Assembly: GCF_000025325.1 (NCBI RefSeq)
Contig: NC_013746.1
Span: 1 to 64,000 of the forward strand
Direction: 5' to 3'
Origin: Haloterrigena turkmenica DSM 5511
GTDB lineage: Archaea; Halobacteriota; Halobacteria; Halobacteriales; Natrialbaceae
Length of the DNA stretch: 64,000 nucleotides
The notes under the pieces were generated by a model. That model was not told the origin of the DNA and made no database searches. It saw only the letters and a program-made list of their open reading frames with translations. The stretch's first letter is position 1; each line of letters opens with the position of its first letter. Shown here one piece after another: positions 41,435 to 50,041 of this stretch. Both the position numbers and the translations under genes were made by a program.

Positions 41435-43069
41435 TTAGCTGTCGGCCGGAGAGAGATCATCCAGCTGCCGGTCTGCAAGATAGGTTGTTGCAATCTCTTC
41501 TTCTGTTACCGCCGTCAGCTGCGGCGAATGCTGGTTCGAGGCTGCCTGCGCGGCTTCTTGTCGTTCACGGACGAGGTCGATTTCGTCTTGCAGCGGCTTC
41601 GAGATTTCGCGGAGTTCCCGTTGGATTTCTTCTTCACCGCGCTTTGGCGGACCGGAGAGATAGCTACCGATGATGACCGCCAGCATGCTGAGCGTGAATG
41701 CTGGCAGGAGTTCATAGACGTCGAAGATCATGCCCGGCCCCCCGGACGCTTGATTCCAGATGATGGTTGTGACTAGTCCAGTGAACATCCCCGCGAGTAC
41801 ACCCGGCCCTGTTGTTTTCTTCCAATATATCGACATAGCGAGCACGGGACCGATGCTCGCGCCGAGGCCCGCCCAGGCAAACAGGATTGTCGTGTGCACT
41901 GATCCTGGTGTAACCCAAGCCCAGGTAGCGGCCAGGAGGCCAATGGCGAGAACAGACATACGGTTTACGAGGAGAATCTGTCGGTCGCTCGCGTCTTGAT
42001 TGAGAATCCCACTATATACGTCTTCGCCAAACGCGCTGGCAGCGACAAGGAGCTGCGAGTCGGCGGTACTCATAATCGCTGCTACGCCGCCCGCAAGGAG
42101 GAAGCCGGCGAGCCACGGCGGGAGCGTTTCGAGAATCATCATCGGCGCGACGAGATCCTGGTTCTCAATTCCAGGGAGCATCACTACCGCGCCGAGTGAG
42201 ATGATCGGGATGCCGATTAGCGCAATCAACATGAATACGACGGCGACGATCATGGCGTAGCCAGCTTTGGACGGACGTTCCATTCCCATGTATCGGACGA
42301 CGCCGTGCGGTTGGCCGAGCCCGCCCAAGGCGATGACAGCGATTGTCGAGAAGATGAGGAACTCATATGGCGACCGGCCACCGGTAAACGAGGTCATGTT
42401 GTCGCTGGCAGCGTTGTTGAACTGGGTCATCAGCTCATTCGGACCGCCAATAACCACCAATACTGCGATTGGGACAATGATGGCGAACGCGGTCATCAGC
42501 AGGGCTTGGAGTACATCAGTGTAAGCCGACGCGGTGAATCCGCCCATCACGGTGTAGATGACAACGACGCTAAGTGCAATCACGAACCCAAGCTCGTAGG
42601 AGAGTTCGAAGCCGACAGAGATTGCGCTGGCGGCAGCAAGTAATTGGCCTGCGATGTAGCCAGCCATGAATACGCCGATGATGAGCGTGCTCGTGATGCG
42701 GATGAGGTGACTGGTATCCCCGTACCGGGCGGACAGGAATCCGGGGACGGTCAGCGACTTCAAGACGCGTGAATAGCGGCCGATACGTTTCGCCAGTATC
42801 CCCCAGGTCACGATTCCAAGCGGAATCTGCCAGACCATCCACCACAGCGACGAGATACCGTTCGCATAGACAAGTGCCGGGAAGCCGACCACCAACCATC
42901 CGCTCCACAGGCTAGCCTGTTCGCTTAACGCGCCAGTGAACAGATTCAGTTTCCGGCCGCCGAGGAGGTAGTCTGGGACCGTTTCGGTGAGACGTCCACC
43001 GTACGCGCCGATGACGAGGAGTGCGACAAGATACAGGATGAACTCGATGTAGATGATGGTCTCAACCAT
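41435..43069 (-). CDS. Sodium:solute symporter, SSS family (544 aa)
   Basis: I prefer MVETIIYIEFILYLVALLVI (43069), since it overlaps the stop of the small upstream gene (ATGGTTGA); an ATG 11 codons earlier also exists. The 13-helix SSS pattern is clear, with DYLLGGRKLNLFTGALSEQA (the first broken helix, sodium-site region), GFTASAYTDVLQALLMTAFA and AGFLLAGGVAAIMSTADSQL (the conserved A-x-x-S-T-(A/S)-D-S-x-L sodium site). Family members import proline, pantothenate, sugars or betaine-like solutes. Pairing with a DAO enzyme points to an amino acid or betaine. The C-terminal 60 residues are a polar, helical cytoplasmic tail. Confidence 0.93.
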   Translation of the reverse strand: MVETIIYIEFILYLVALLVIGAYGGRLTETVPDYLLGGRKLNLFTGALSEQASLWSGWLVVGFPALVYANGISSLWWMVWQIPLGIVTWGILAKRIGRYSRVLKSLTVPGFLSARYGDTSHLIRITSTLIIGVFMAGYIAGQLLAAASAISVGFELSYELGFVIALSVVVIYTVMGGFTASAYTDVLQALLMTAFAIIVPIAVLVVIGGPNELMTQFNNAASDNMTSFTGGRSPYEFLIFSTIAVIALGGLGQPHGVVRYMGMERPSKAGYAMIVAVVFMLIALIGIPIISLGAVVMLPGIENQDLVAPMMILETLPPWLAGFLLAGGVAAIMSTADSQLLVAASAFGEDVYSGILNQDASDRQILLVNRMSVLAIGLLAATWAWVTPGSVHTTILFAWAGLGASIGPVLAMSIYWKKTTGPGVLAGMFTGLVTTIIWNQASGGPGMIFDVYELLPAFTLSMLAVIIGSYLSGPPKRGEEEIQRELREISKPLQDEIDLVRERQEAAQAASNQHSPQLTAVTEEEIATTYLADRQLDDLSPADS

Positions 43070-43223
43070 GATCGGCACCCCGTTCGGTACTGGATTCGTC
43101 ATGTGCGTTTCCGAGAATCGCCTCGTCGGATTCGTGGAAATAACGGACGTACAGTAGCGCGATTCCGAGCCATACTAGAATGTTTCCTCCATAGAAAAAG
43201 AGGAGTTCAACCCACGTCAGCAT
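43062..43223 (-). CDS. Small single-pass partner of the symporter (53 aa)
   Basis: The start MLTWVELLFFYGGNILVWLG (43223) is chosen because an earlier ATG would add only polar residues. One hydrophobic helix (LLFFYGGNILVWLGIALLYV) is followed by an acidic tail (RYFHESDEAILGNAHDESST). Its stop overlaps the symporter start, so the two are translationally coupled. Tiny membrane proteins directly before SSS symporters are known as symporter accessory proteins in other prokaryotes; that this one has that role is inference from position and form. Confidence 0.75.
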   Translation of the reverse strand: MLTWVELLFFYGGNILVWLGIALLYVRYFHESDEAILGNAHDESSTERGADHG

Positions 43224-43472
43224 GATTGATGGTCTCTTTTCGACTAGCAAATAAGTAGTGGTTCATTGCAAGACACAGCTACCGTCAGTAAACACAAATG
43301 CTTTATACAGACAGAAGAGGACGAATACCAACGGTTCACACATCTCGACCGAATCAGTCGGTCGGAAGGAGAACTCATCAACTTATTTGATAATTGATCA
43401 TTGCGCCAGTACTATTCACCAATACTTAGACGGATTTTCTCTGGTTCGTTGATTAAGTCTTTCAGCGCCCGC
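43224..43472. other. Upstream region of the symporter operon
   Basis: About 250 AT-rich bases without a gene. A TATA-like ACTACTTATTTGC (minus strand, about 43244-43257) lies about 25-30 bases before the ATG at 43223. Confidence 0.4.
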
Positions 43473-44170
43473 CGAGGGGCAGAGGTGCTCGCCGACGGCA
43501 CTAAGGTCCGCGCTCGCGAGGCGGTCATCGCGAACCTGACGCCGACAGTGTTGTACGACCGGCTCGTCAACGACACTGCACTCCCCCAGTCGTTCCGGGA
43601 GACGGTCGACCGCTACGAGTACGGTCCAGGGGCGATGATGATCCATCTCGCGCTCAATGATCTTCCAGACTGGGACGCTGACCCGGAGCTGTCGGAGTTT
43701 ACATACGTCCACATCGCGCCGGGTGTCGATGACTTGGCAGAGACGTACACCGCCACCCAGAACGGGTACCTACCCGAATCGCCGATGCTCGTCGTCGGAC
43801 AGACGACTGGGGTGGACGAGTCCCGAACGCCTGACGACGGGCACATCCTCTGGGTCCAGATGCGGGCGCTCCCGTCAGAGATCGAGGGCGACGCCGACGA
43901 GATCGAGGCAACCGACTGGGAGGCAGCTGCCGAGCTGATGGCCGATCGCATCCTCGACAAACTCGAGATGTACGCGCCTGGGATTCGGGACTCGATTCGC
44001 GATTGGGATGTGCACTCGCCCGTGGACCTCGAAGCAACCAACCCGAACCTCGTCGGCGGCGATAGTGTCGCCAGGAGTCACCACCTTCGACAGAACTTCT
44101 TGTGGCGGCCATTCCCCGGCTGGTCGAGGTACGGCACGCCTGTCGAGGACCTCTACGTCTGCGGATGTGA
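43473..44170 (+). pseudogene. Phytoene-dehydrogenase-like FAD oxidoreductase fragment
   Basis: The frame reads GAEVLADGTKVRAREAVIAN then PDWDADPELSEFTYVHIAPG, WRPFPGWSRYGTPVEDLYVC and ends abruptly CGCDGRE. This matches the C-terminal half of the carotenoid-desaturase-like (PYROXD2-type) oxidoreductases, where LY.CGA..HPGGG... should follow. The FAD-binding N-terminus is absent and the terminal FAD-contact motif is cut at about 44170 by sequence of the 841-residue family (F5). The ORF is open from 43401, but that first part is unrelated. Confidence 0.82.
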
Positions 44171-44422
44171 CGGTAGGGAGTGAACACACCGTATTTCAAT
44201 TGGATGAGTACCGATCGAGTGATTGACTCGGCGAGCCCCTCGAGGTCGGTGTTGTGCGGTGGGTCTCGGAGTCGTTGAGAGCAGCCTTGGAGAGTCCACC
44301 GATTTTCGAGCGCCACGAAGGATCGCAGGCGGTTCATCGAGTGCGCCGACTACCTCTCTGAACTCACAGCGCGGATGTAGCATGAAATCCGGCTTGAGTT
44401 GCGAATGGGTGATTAGTCAGTA
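44171..44422 (-). pseudogene. Fragment (F5) of the 841-residue HTH protein family
   Basis: The minus strand reads CEFREVVGALDEPPAILRGA and, after a deletion, LEGLAESITRSVLIQLKYG (compare ESPAILRGARNIGGL and LEGLAESITRSVLIQSKYG in F1). It therefore joins two parts of the central domain with about 100 residues missing between them. The outer end (GCATGAAATCCGGCTTGAGT) repeats 3571-3615. The other end is joined to the flavoprotein fragment. Not functional. Confidence 0.75.
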
Positions 44423-44495
44423 CAGACGAAGGCGTTACCGGAGCGACTATCTAATTCTCTGGCATCTGCCAATAGAAGCGCGCTGAATACAGAGG

Positions 44496-45308
44496 ATGGG
44501 GGTTGTGTCGCTCGCCCAAAAAGCCGTCGTTGGTCCGCCAGCTCCGGCCTACCGTCCCGGAGAAGAAGGCTACGCTGACTGGGTGATTCTTGCCGTTCAG
44601 GGGTTGAAGGAGTATCTCGGCCATCCGTACCGGAAGCTGATGGACGTCCTCCGCGAGATGCCGAGAGTGACGAAATCACTCGGATTGACGCCTGAAACGG
44701 TCCCACACTTCTCGGCCGTATGTATACGAAAGCAGGCGATTCCGATGAAGCAGTGGCATGCGATCCTCAATCAGTCCGTTGAGATGTATGATCTCGGTAA
44801 TGTGCAGGCGATCGACGCAACCGGTGTCGATCGCGTCCAGGCCAGCCAGCACTACGCAAAACGGACGGACTACACGTTCGAGGCGGTGAAGACGACGCTG
44901 CTCATTGATTGTGAAACCAGTGCGATTCTCGATATACACTGTTCGATGAAACAACCGCACAATACGCAAGTCGGCTGGCAGGTGTTAGTGCGGAATCTCG
45001 ACGATTTGGCGACTGTCGCTGCCGATAAGGGCTACGACTGGGAGGTGCTTCGCACGAGGTTGCGTGCAGAAAGTATCACGCCGCTGATTCCGCAGCGAGA
45101 TCCTGGGATACGGGGGTGGGCGAGAAACTTGCTCATCAAGGATCGGGCGTATCACCAGCGCTCGAACGCTGAATCCGTATTTTTCGAACTCCGACGTAGA
45201 TACGGCGATACGCTCTAGTCGAGAACCTGGTTCGGGCAATTCCGTGAACTTGGCATGAAATCCGCGGTCCGCAACATCGAACGCGCCATCGAGGACTCAC
45301 AGCCGTGA
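44496..45308 (+). pseudogene. IS5-group transposase with an in-frame stop near its end
   Basis: The frame covers most of a transposase: YADWVILAVQGLKEYLGHPY, VQAIDATGVDRVQASQHYAK (first catalytic Asp), VAADKGYDWEVLRTRLRAES (second Asp), and SNAESVFFELRRRYGDTL (catalytic Glu). A TAG at 45216-45218 interrupts it; the same frame then continues SRTWFGQFRELGMKSAVRNI then ERAIEDSQP to a TGA at 45306-45308. Homologues usually have a sense codon there, so this copy is inactive unless read through. It is unrelated in detail to the IS5 relic at 23011. Terminal repeats were not located. Confidence 0.82.
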
Positions 45309-45409
45309 AATCACGCGTTCAAACAAGGCCCAGAGGATGTATTCATCAGTGCGGTCGCTCACGAAGGAATCGTTAGGTAGGTGTACGTATTGATACCTGA
45401 AATCTACAG

Positions 45410-45577
45410 TCAGTCGATTTGCCAGATTTGCACCTCCCAATCTGGATACTGATCAGTCGTCGATCGAATCGTCAGACTTCCTTCTATCTCGACGCCGTTT
45501 GTATGTGCTTCCTCTAAGACCTCTTCTAAAGCGGAACGAAGCGGTTCGACGTCAGTAATTGTCTCTTCTTCTCTCAT
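45410..45577 (-). CDS. Small acidic protein overlapping the end of a HalOD1 gene (55 aa)
   Basis: The frame from ATG 45577 to TGA 45410-45412 reads MREEETITDVEPLRSALEEV then LEEAHTNGVEIEGSLTIRST and TDQYPDWEVQIWQID. The ATG overlaps the HalOD1 stop (GTATGA), so it is translationally coupled. The helix (LRSALEEVLEEAHTNG) followed by two beta strands could be a small partner of the HalOD1 domain. It is too short for many gene finders. Family unknown. Confidence 0.65.
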   Translation of the reverse strand: MREEETITDVEPLRSALEEVLEEAHTNGVEIEGSLTIRSTTDQYPDWEVQIWQID

Positions 45578-45867
45578 ACCCCAGATGAACCATTCTCCGC
45601 TGGTTCTTCAGAGACGTGAACGTAGTTCCCAGTCACTGTTATGCAGTAGGTCATGTAGGTGAACTCTATGGAGATCTCATCACGATCCCCACTGTGTCTA
45701 CCGGAATGAAAGAGGCGATTCAACGCATCGGGATCAACGTATTCGTAGAGCGGGTCCAGCTCTATCGGATCGCAAGTACCCATCTCCGAAACGATGGAGA
45801 CAATCGTTTGGCTCACTGGCTCCTTCTCACTGTCTGCAACGTCAACCGAGAGTTCTCTGCTAGCCAT
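45574..45867 (-). CDS. Stand-alone HalOD1 output-domain protein (97 aa)
   Basis: The core reads VSQTIVSIVSEMGTCDPIEL then DPLYEYVDPDALNRLFHSGR and ISIEFTYMTYCITVTGNYVH, a complete HalOD1 domain with the D.L.PLY.YVDPDAL motif and the C.(V/I)TV..N strand. It has a 20-residue acidic start and a Ser/Glu-rich end. It overlaps the 55-residue gene downstream and is followed on the same strand after that by IS sequence. The bat-type regulator at 45947 lies upstream, same strand, 79 bases away. Confidence 0.9.
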   Translation of the reverse strand: MASRELSVDVADSEKEPVSQTIVSIVSEMGTCDPIELDPLYEYVDPDALNRLFHSGRHSGDRDEISIEFTYMTYCITVTGNYVHVSEEPAENGSSGV

Positions 45868-45946
45868 CTACGTTCTACTAAGTTCTATATTCACATGACT
45901 ACCCCTCAGTCAGTACCTTCGGTTTTAAATGGGGGTCACCTCTAGA

Positions 45947-46615
45947 CTACGATTCGTCGTCGCTTCCGTCACGGTTTGAACGAACCGTCTGGTCGATGAG
46001 CGTATCCAACGCTCGCCGCATCCGGCGTCCGAGCGCAGATGAGGACACCTCCATACCCTCAGCTAACTCTTCGAGTGTGACGTTTCGTGGTTGATTGAAG
46101 TACCCTCGTTTGTGCGCTCGAATGAGCACCTCTCGCTGTCCAGGGGTCAATCCGAACTGTTCGGAAGGGTCGTCGGGTTTTTCCCGATATAACTGCTGTA
46201 ACTGAAATGATATACCCCGCTCTTGACAAGCTTCATGGTAGGCTGTTATCGCTTCACGGGATGGGAAGCGGGGGATAAGATTTGCCCCGTCACTCGTTAT
46301 TATCACGCGGATAGCCATGATATTTTGCTCTAACGCAATTGGGTAGAGATATTTCTTTTCTCTTCCCTTCAAAAATATAAGCTGGTACAATCGTTTCTCG
46401 TGGAGATCGCTGAGGCGCTGGTAGCCTGCAATTGTCGAATCAGTAGTGAGTGCAGTTTCGAACGAGTCGAAATCATCACCCCATGCCCATACTGTCAGTC
46501 GTGGTTCACCAGAAACCGTGCGGAACTCTTCCTGCTGAAGTTTCATGTCCGGCACTGCTTCAAAGGTCTCATGGAGATACAGAAGTCCAAGTTTTACTCG
46601 TCCAACGAGTGCCAT
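45947..46615 (-). CDS. Bat-type HTH-10 regulator (222 aa)
   Basis: The C-terminal 65 residues, SEQFGLTPGQREVLIRAHKR then GYFNQPRNVTLEELAEGMEV and SSSALGRRMRRALDTLIDQT, are the bacterio-opsin-activator HTH-10 domain (LT..Q.E.L..A...GYF..PR..TL.ELA...). The N-terminal 150 residues (FRTVSGEPRLTVWAWGDDFD, RLYQLIFLKGREKKYLYPIA) form the family's own sensor-like domain without a known ligand. It is full-length and probably regulates nearby genes, for example the HalOD1 pair downstream. Confidence 0.9.
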   Translation of the reverse strand: MALVGRVKLGLLYLHETFEAVPDMKLQQEEFRTVSGEPRLTVWAWGDDFDSFETALTTDSTIAGYQRLSDLHEKRLYQLIFLKGREKKYLYPIALEQNIMAIRVIITSDGANLIPRFPSREAITAYHEACQERGISFQLQQLYREKPDDPSEQFGLTPGQREVLIRAHKRGYFNQPRNVTLEELAEGMEVSSSALGRRMRRALDTLIDQTVRSNRDGSDDES

Positions 46616-46783
46616 TATCGCACATTCATGGTTTTCCTAGTTCTATGTTCGGATCTGGAAACATACAGAAGGGTGATTCGAAAAATAAGGATTAGATACT
46701 CTCTTTCCACGACACTGCTATGGTCAATCTGCAGACCTACCCAACGGTTCCTTCGTGAGCGATCGCGCCGATGAATACAATCT

Positions 46784-47128
46784 CTATACAGGACACCGAA
46801 GACGCGGGAGTCCCAGAGCTGATACACGCACTGTATTCAGCACGACTCGTCGAAAATTATCTGAACTGGTAGGTTCCTCAGAGGTCACCCCGCATGTGTA
46901 GTGAGCGTGTGCTGCACGCTGAAATACATCTGAAGAATAGGATTGTAACAGAGCCGTCTCAAGGAGTGTCTCATGCAGTTCGTCGACGAGAATCTGCTTG
47001 CCATCAACGGCGCCACGTTCTGGGTGATACCTCTGATCACCGTACTCTAGGTCGGGAACCAGATCGTCGACATCGAGAGCTCGGTCGAACTCAGGGACGT
47101 CCTGTGGATCGGGCTCGTCTGGCGTCAT
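46784..47128 (-). CDS. Hypothetical plasmid-type protein (114 aa)
   Basis: From ATG 47128 it reads MTPDEPDPQDVPEFDRALDV then DDLVPDLEYGDQRYHPERGA and VDGKQILVDELHETLLETAL. Its ATG overlaps the stop of the preceding RGKRFTIDD-type frame (CGATGA), so the two formed a coupled pair. The N-terminus is acidic and proline-rich; the middle is helical. The last 30 residues (VVLNTVRVSALGLPRLRCPV) look less natural and may have been added by a frameshift. Function unknown. Confidence 0.5.
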   Translation of the reverse strand: MTPDEPDPQDVPEFDRALDVDDLVPDLEYGDQRYHPERGAVDGKQILVDELHETLLETALLQSYSSDVFQRAAHAHYTCGVTSEEPTSSDNFRRVVLNTVRVSALGLPRLRCPV

Positions 47129-47324
47129 CGGTCGAGCACCTCGACGTCGAGATTCGCACCAGCTGGACCAGCGACCGCTTTCGCACACTCGAGTTCGCGG
47201 CCTCTCGCTGGGCCTGCCGTTCGAGAGCGACTGCCCGACGATAGCGGTCGATTCTCTCGCCGTCGACGACATCGTTGTCATCAATCGTGAACCGCTTGCC
47301 ACGGTGGTCAAACTGCTCGAGCAT
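47125..47324 (-). pseudogene. Paralogue of the 55-residue protein at 25602, frameshifted
   Basis: From ATG 47324 the frame reads MLEQFDHRGKRFTIDDNDVV then DGERIDRYRRAVALERQAQR, matching the protein at 25602-25769. It shifts frame at GAGAGGCCGCGAAC and continues RELECAKAVAGPAGANLDVE then VLDR to a TGA that overlaps the next gene. It shows that this small gene normally sits before a second gene. Confidence 0.55.
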
Positions 47325-47370
47325 TAAGGTGTAGCCTTCTGAGCCGCGTCTGTTCAGGCGCGAGAGGGTG

Positions 47371-49896
47371 TCAAGCGCAAAGCGCTTGCTGCGTGAGCGG
47401 TGGGCCCATCCGTACGGTTCGATTGCTTCTAGTCGATCCTGTCGCTGTCAGCGCAGCTGCGAGTCGCAGCCACGAGCCAACTCGGTGGTGATCGAGTAAT
47501 CGCGACGGATCCGGTGGCCAGAACAGTACGCTGCCAAGTGGGTCGTCGGGATCACCGTATCGCGCTGGCGGGAGGATTGACTCGAGAAAGGCGTCGGCGG
47601 CGTCGAGAAGCGTCTGATTCTCCTTGAGAACGATCGGGACGACTGGATCACGGCGTTCGGTACTGGTTTGGAACGACAGCACTAGACGATATCCAGTCTC
47701 GTCAACACGAATGAGATCGAGTGCCTCAAGGTGATCGCGATAGTTCCGAATGGTCCGTGCTGAGACGCCTGCCCGGTCGGCGAGGTCACGCTGTGACAGG
47801 CGGTTTTCGGCTGTGAGAAGCGTCTGAACGATTCGGCCAACTGTCGGTGGGAGAGCGGAGAGCAACTGCTCGGGATCGAGTGTTCCTAACGCATAGCGGA
47901 GTTCGTCGAGCCGGAGCTCTCGGCTGTCGTCTTCGGTGGCGAGTTGCTGGAGTGCTCGAGCAGTGGCGTACGGTGAGTTGGTCACTGCGTGAAGCAGCGA
48001 GACAGCGTCTCGAGTCGGTCGGAGGTTCTTGTCTTGCAGGATCCGCGTCGCAGCCACCGTGTAGCCTGTTCGATCGACCGTCGAGAGGGAGACGTGGATA
48101 GCGAATTCGGGAGCGTCATCAACGACCGCTGCTGGCCTCTCGAGTGCCTCCTCCAGAGATTGGTGAAGACGATGGACATCCTCACCACGAACGACGACAG
48201 AGCCGATGAGCGTCCCTAACGGGTTATCTGCATCAACAGTCGGGGAGAGTGCAGTGTGACGCTTTTCCTCACGAGACTCGAACAGTTGGCGGTAGGAGGC
48301 GAACGCACCGTATTTCGACTGAATTGCCGTCGAAATGCTGATCGAGGTTGCGAGTTCCGTGAGCGAGTTCGTGTCGAGTCCAGACGGGACTCGAAGTTCG
48401 CGAGTGATGTCGATCTCGAGAGCATCGAAGAGATGCACGATCGAGCCGGCAAGGCCGTGAGCGGAGCGCATAATCTCGCTACGGAAGCGGTCGCGATCCT
48501 CGTACTCGCCGGCTGCGAGTTTCGCGGTGAGATCCTCGAGGTCAGTCCCCCACTCGATGAACGCTTCACGGAGTGCCTTGGGATCCTCAAGTGCTTCATC
48601 GGAGAGTGCACCGATACAGCGAGCGTCTCGCAAGATTGCCGGTGGATCCTCCAGCGACTCGAGACGACTGTCAGTGAGCACTCGGTTGAGCAATTGCGGC
48701 GAGGCTAACGCTGTCGCAAGACTCACCACATACTGCAGGGGCCCACTTGCCCGAACCGCGACCACGGCTTCCTCGCGATCAGCGTCGAAACTCACGTATC
48801 GAGTATGGTCAGGACCGTCCGTATGGTCCTCAAACGGGGCCTCAACAAGGGTGACCCCGCCGTCCTCTCCACAGCCAGCAGCGGCGGCATGCCCCGGACG
48901 GTCGAGGTAGGCCGTTCGGTAGGGGTTGCTGTCCTCTCCGCCGTCATGCCCCTCCCCTCGTGCGTGCGGGGTTACACGGCACTGTTGGGAGGATGTTCCG
49001 GTGTCGCTCACGGCCTCGGTCAGTTCCTGTTGCCGACCGTGTTGGGCGTCGAGCGTGGCGAGTAGCTGTCGACCGGCCTCGAGCAACTCGACAGTCCGAT
49101 CATCGGCAGGGCCGAACTCAGCGACCAGTCCAAGCTCAGTGAGCGAGTTCGTCTCGGAGACCAAGAGCTGGGAGATCCGACTGCGATCGACGTCATGCAT
49201 CGCCCGCAGCGCGTGCCGAGAGAGTGTCTGAGCGGGTTCGTCGGCGAGTTGCCGAAGGAGTTCGACCTTTCGGCCATCAGGATCCAGCGCCTCGAGGGCG
49301 TCGTCGACGCGGTCCCCAGCAGGATGGTGTGTCTCTCGCCATTCGCTCACGCCGGGGAGGTCTTCGCGGTGGTGCTGGGCAAGCCAGTGCTGGGTCCGTC
49401 CGGTTGCGATGATACGGACATCGAAGCCCGTTGCGAGGATGGCGAGTAGGCGACAGATTGGCTCTCGTTTCCGTCGAGGGGTGTTCTCAAATTCGCGGTC
49501 GATGGTGACTGCAAGCGTCGATGGCTGGTCGTCAGGAAGGTGGTCGGTGAAGAATTGAGCGGTCGCGAACAGGTCCTCGAGACTCGCATGACCTTGCCCG
49601 AGCGTTGGCACGAGATCGGCGGCAAGCCGCCACGCATCGCGACGGTTCCCGCGGGCGACCTCGAGGATTCTGGAGCGCAACCAGTAGGGGACGTTCTGCT
49701 CCTCGAGGGCGTCATAGCAGTCCGGGACGGTGCGGCCGTCGGCAAACCGGCGCACGGCACGGATGAACAGCTCTCGGATCGACTGCTGGGCGAACAGCTG
49801 GTCCCACAGCTCCGAGACAGGATCGGTGTCGATCTCGAGGGTGGCCTGTGGGGACAGCGGCGGCTGCTGGGTCGGTGTGAGTCCCGCGTCGGTCAC
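47371..49896 (-). CDS. Large multidomain HTH protein, intact copy of the dispersed family (F6, 841 aa)
   Basis: This is the only full-length member of a family present six times in the window. Residues about 30-220 are helical and contain STLAVTIDREFENTPRRKRE then LLAILATGFDVRIIATGRTQ, which resembles the Walker-B side of a P-loop ATPase, but no Walker A is visible. A first winged helix follows (DGRKVELLRQLADEPAQTLS). The central part (about 385-610) is a conserved alpha/beta domain (HGLAGSIVHLFDALEIDITR, AIQSKYGAFASYRQLFESRE). A second helix-turn-helix at about 683-725 (RLSQRDLADRAGVSARTIRN) precedes a C-terminal domain ending PPLTQQALCA. It may be a DNA-binding regulator of plasmid functions. 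It closes a three-gene unit with 50042 and 50407. Confidence 0.8.
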   Translation of the reverse strand: MTDAGLTPTQQPPLSPQATLEIDTDPVSELWDQLFAQQSIRELFIRAVRRFADGRTVPDCYDALEEQNVPYWLRSRILEVARGNRRDAWRLAADLVPTLGQGHASLEDLFATAQFFTDHLPDDQPSTLAVTIDREFENTPRRKREPICRLLAILATGFDVRIIATGRTQHWLAQHHREDLPGVSEWRETHHPAGDRVDDALEALDPDGRKVELLRQLADEPAQTLSRHALRAMHDVDRSRISQLLVSETNSLTELGLVAEFGPADDRTVELLEAGRQLLATLDAQHGRQQELTEAVSDTGTSSQQCRVTPHARGEGHDGGEDSNPYRTAYLDRPGHAAAAGCGEDGGVTLVEAPFEDHTDGPDHTRYVSFDADREEAVVAVRASGPLQYVVSLATALASPQLLNRVLTDSRLESLEDPPAILRDARCIGALSDEALEDPKALREAFIEWGTDLEDLTAKLAAGEYEDRDRFRSEIMRSAHGLAGSIVHLFDALEIDITRELRVPSGLDTNSLTELATSISISTAIQSKYGAFASYRQLFESREEKRHTALSPTVDADNPLGTLIGSVVVRGEDVHRLHQSLEEALERPAAVVDDAPEFAIHVSLSTVDRTGYTVAATRILQDKNLRPTRDAVSLLHAVTNSPYATARALQQLATEDDSRELRLDELRYALGTLDPEQLLSALPPTVGRIVQTLLTAENRLSQRDLADRAGVSARTIRNYRDHLEALDLIRVDETGYRLVLSFQTSTERRDPVVPIVLKENQTLLDAADAFLESILPPARYGDPDDPLGSVLFWPPDPSRLLDHHRVGSWLRLAAALTATGSTRSNRTVRMGPPLTQQALCA

Positions 49897-50041
49897 GGTG
49901 GACTCTCCTCGAGTGGGAGCTGGGGGCGTGCTGACTGGCGAGTGGAGTGGCGTGCCATCGAGTCCTAGAGTCGAGTGCAGAGAGTGCGGACAGCTGAGCG
50001 CAGTGGCTCACCGGCTGTCGGCGTGAGTGCGTGTTAGCGGC

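Noticed and set aside
47847-49968. Numerous plus-strand frames within the 841-residue gene region
   Set aside because: All are shadows of the minus-strand gene, whose frame matches five other fragments.
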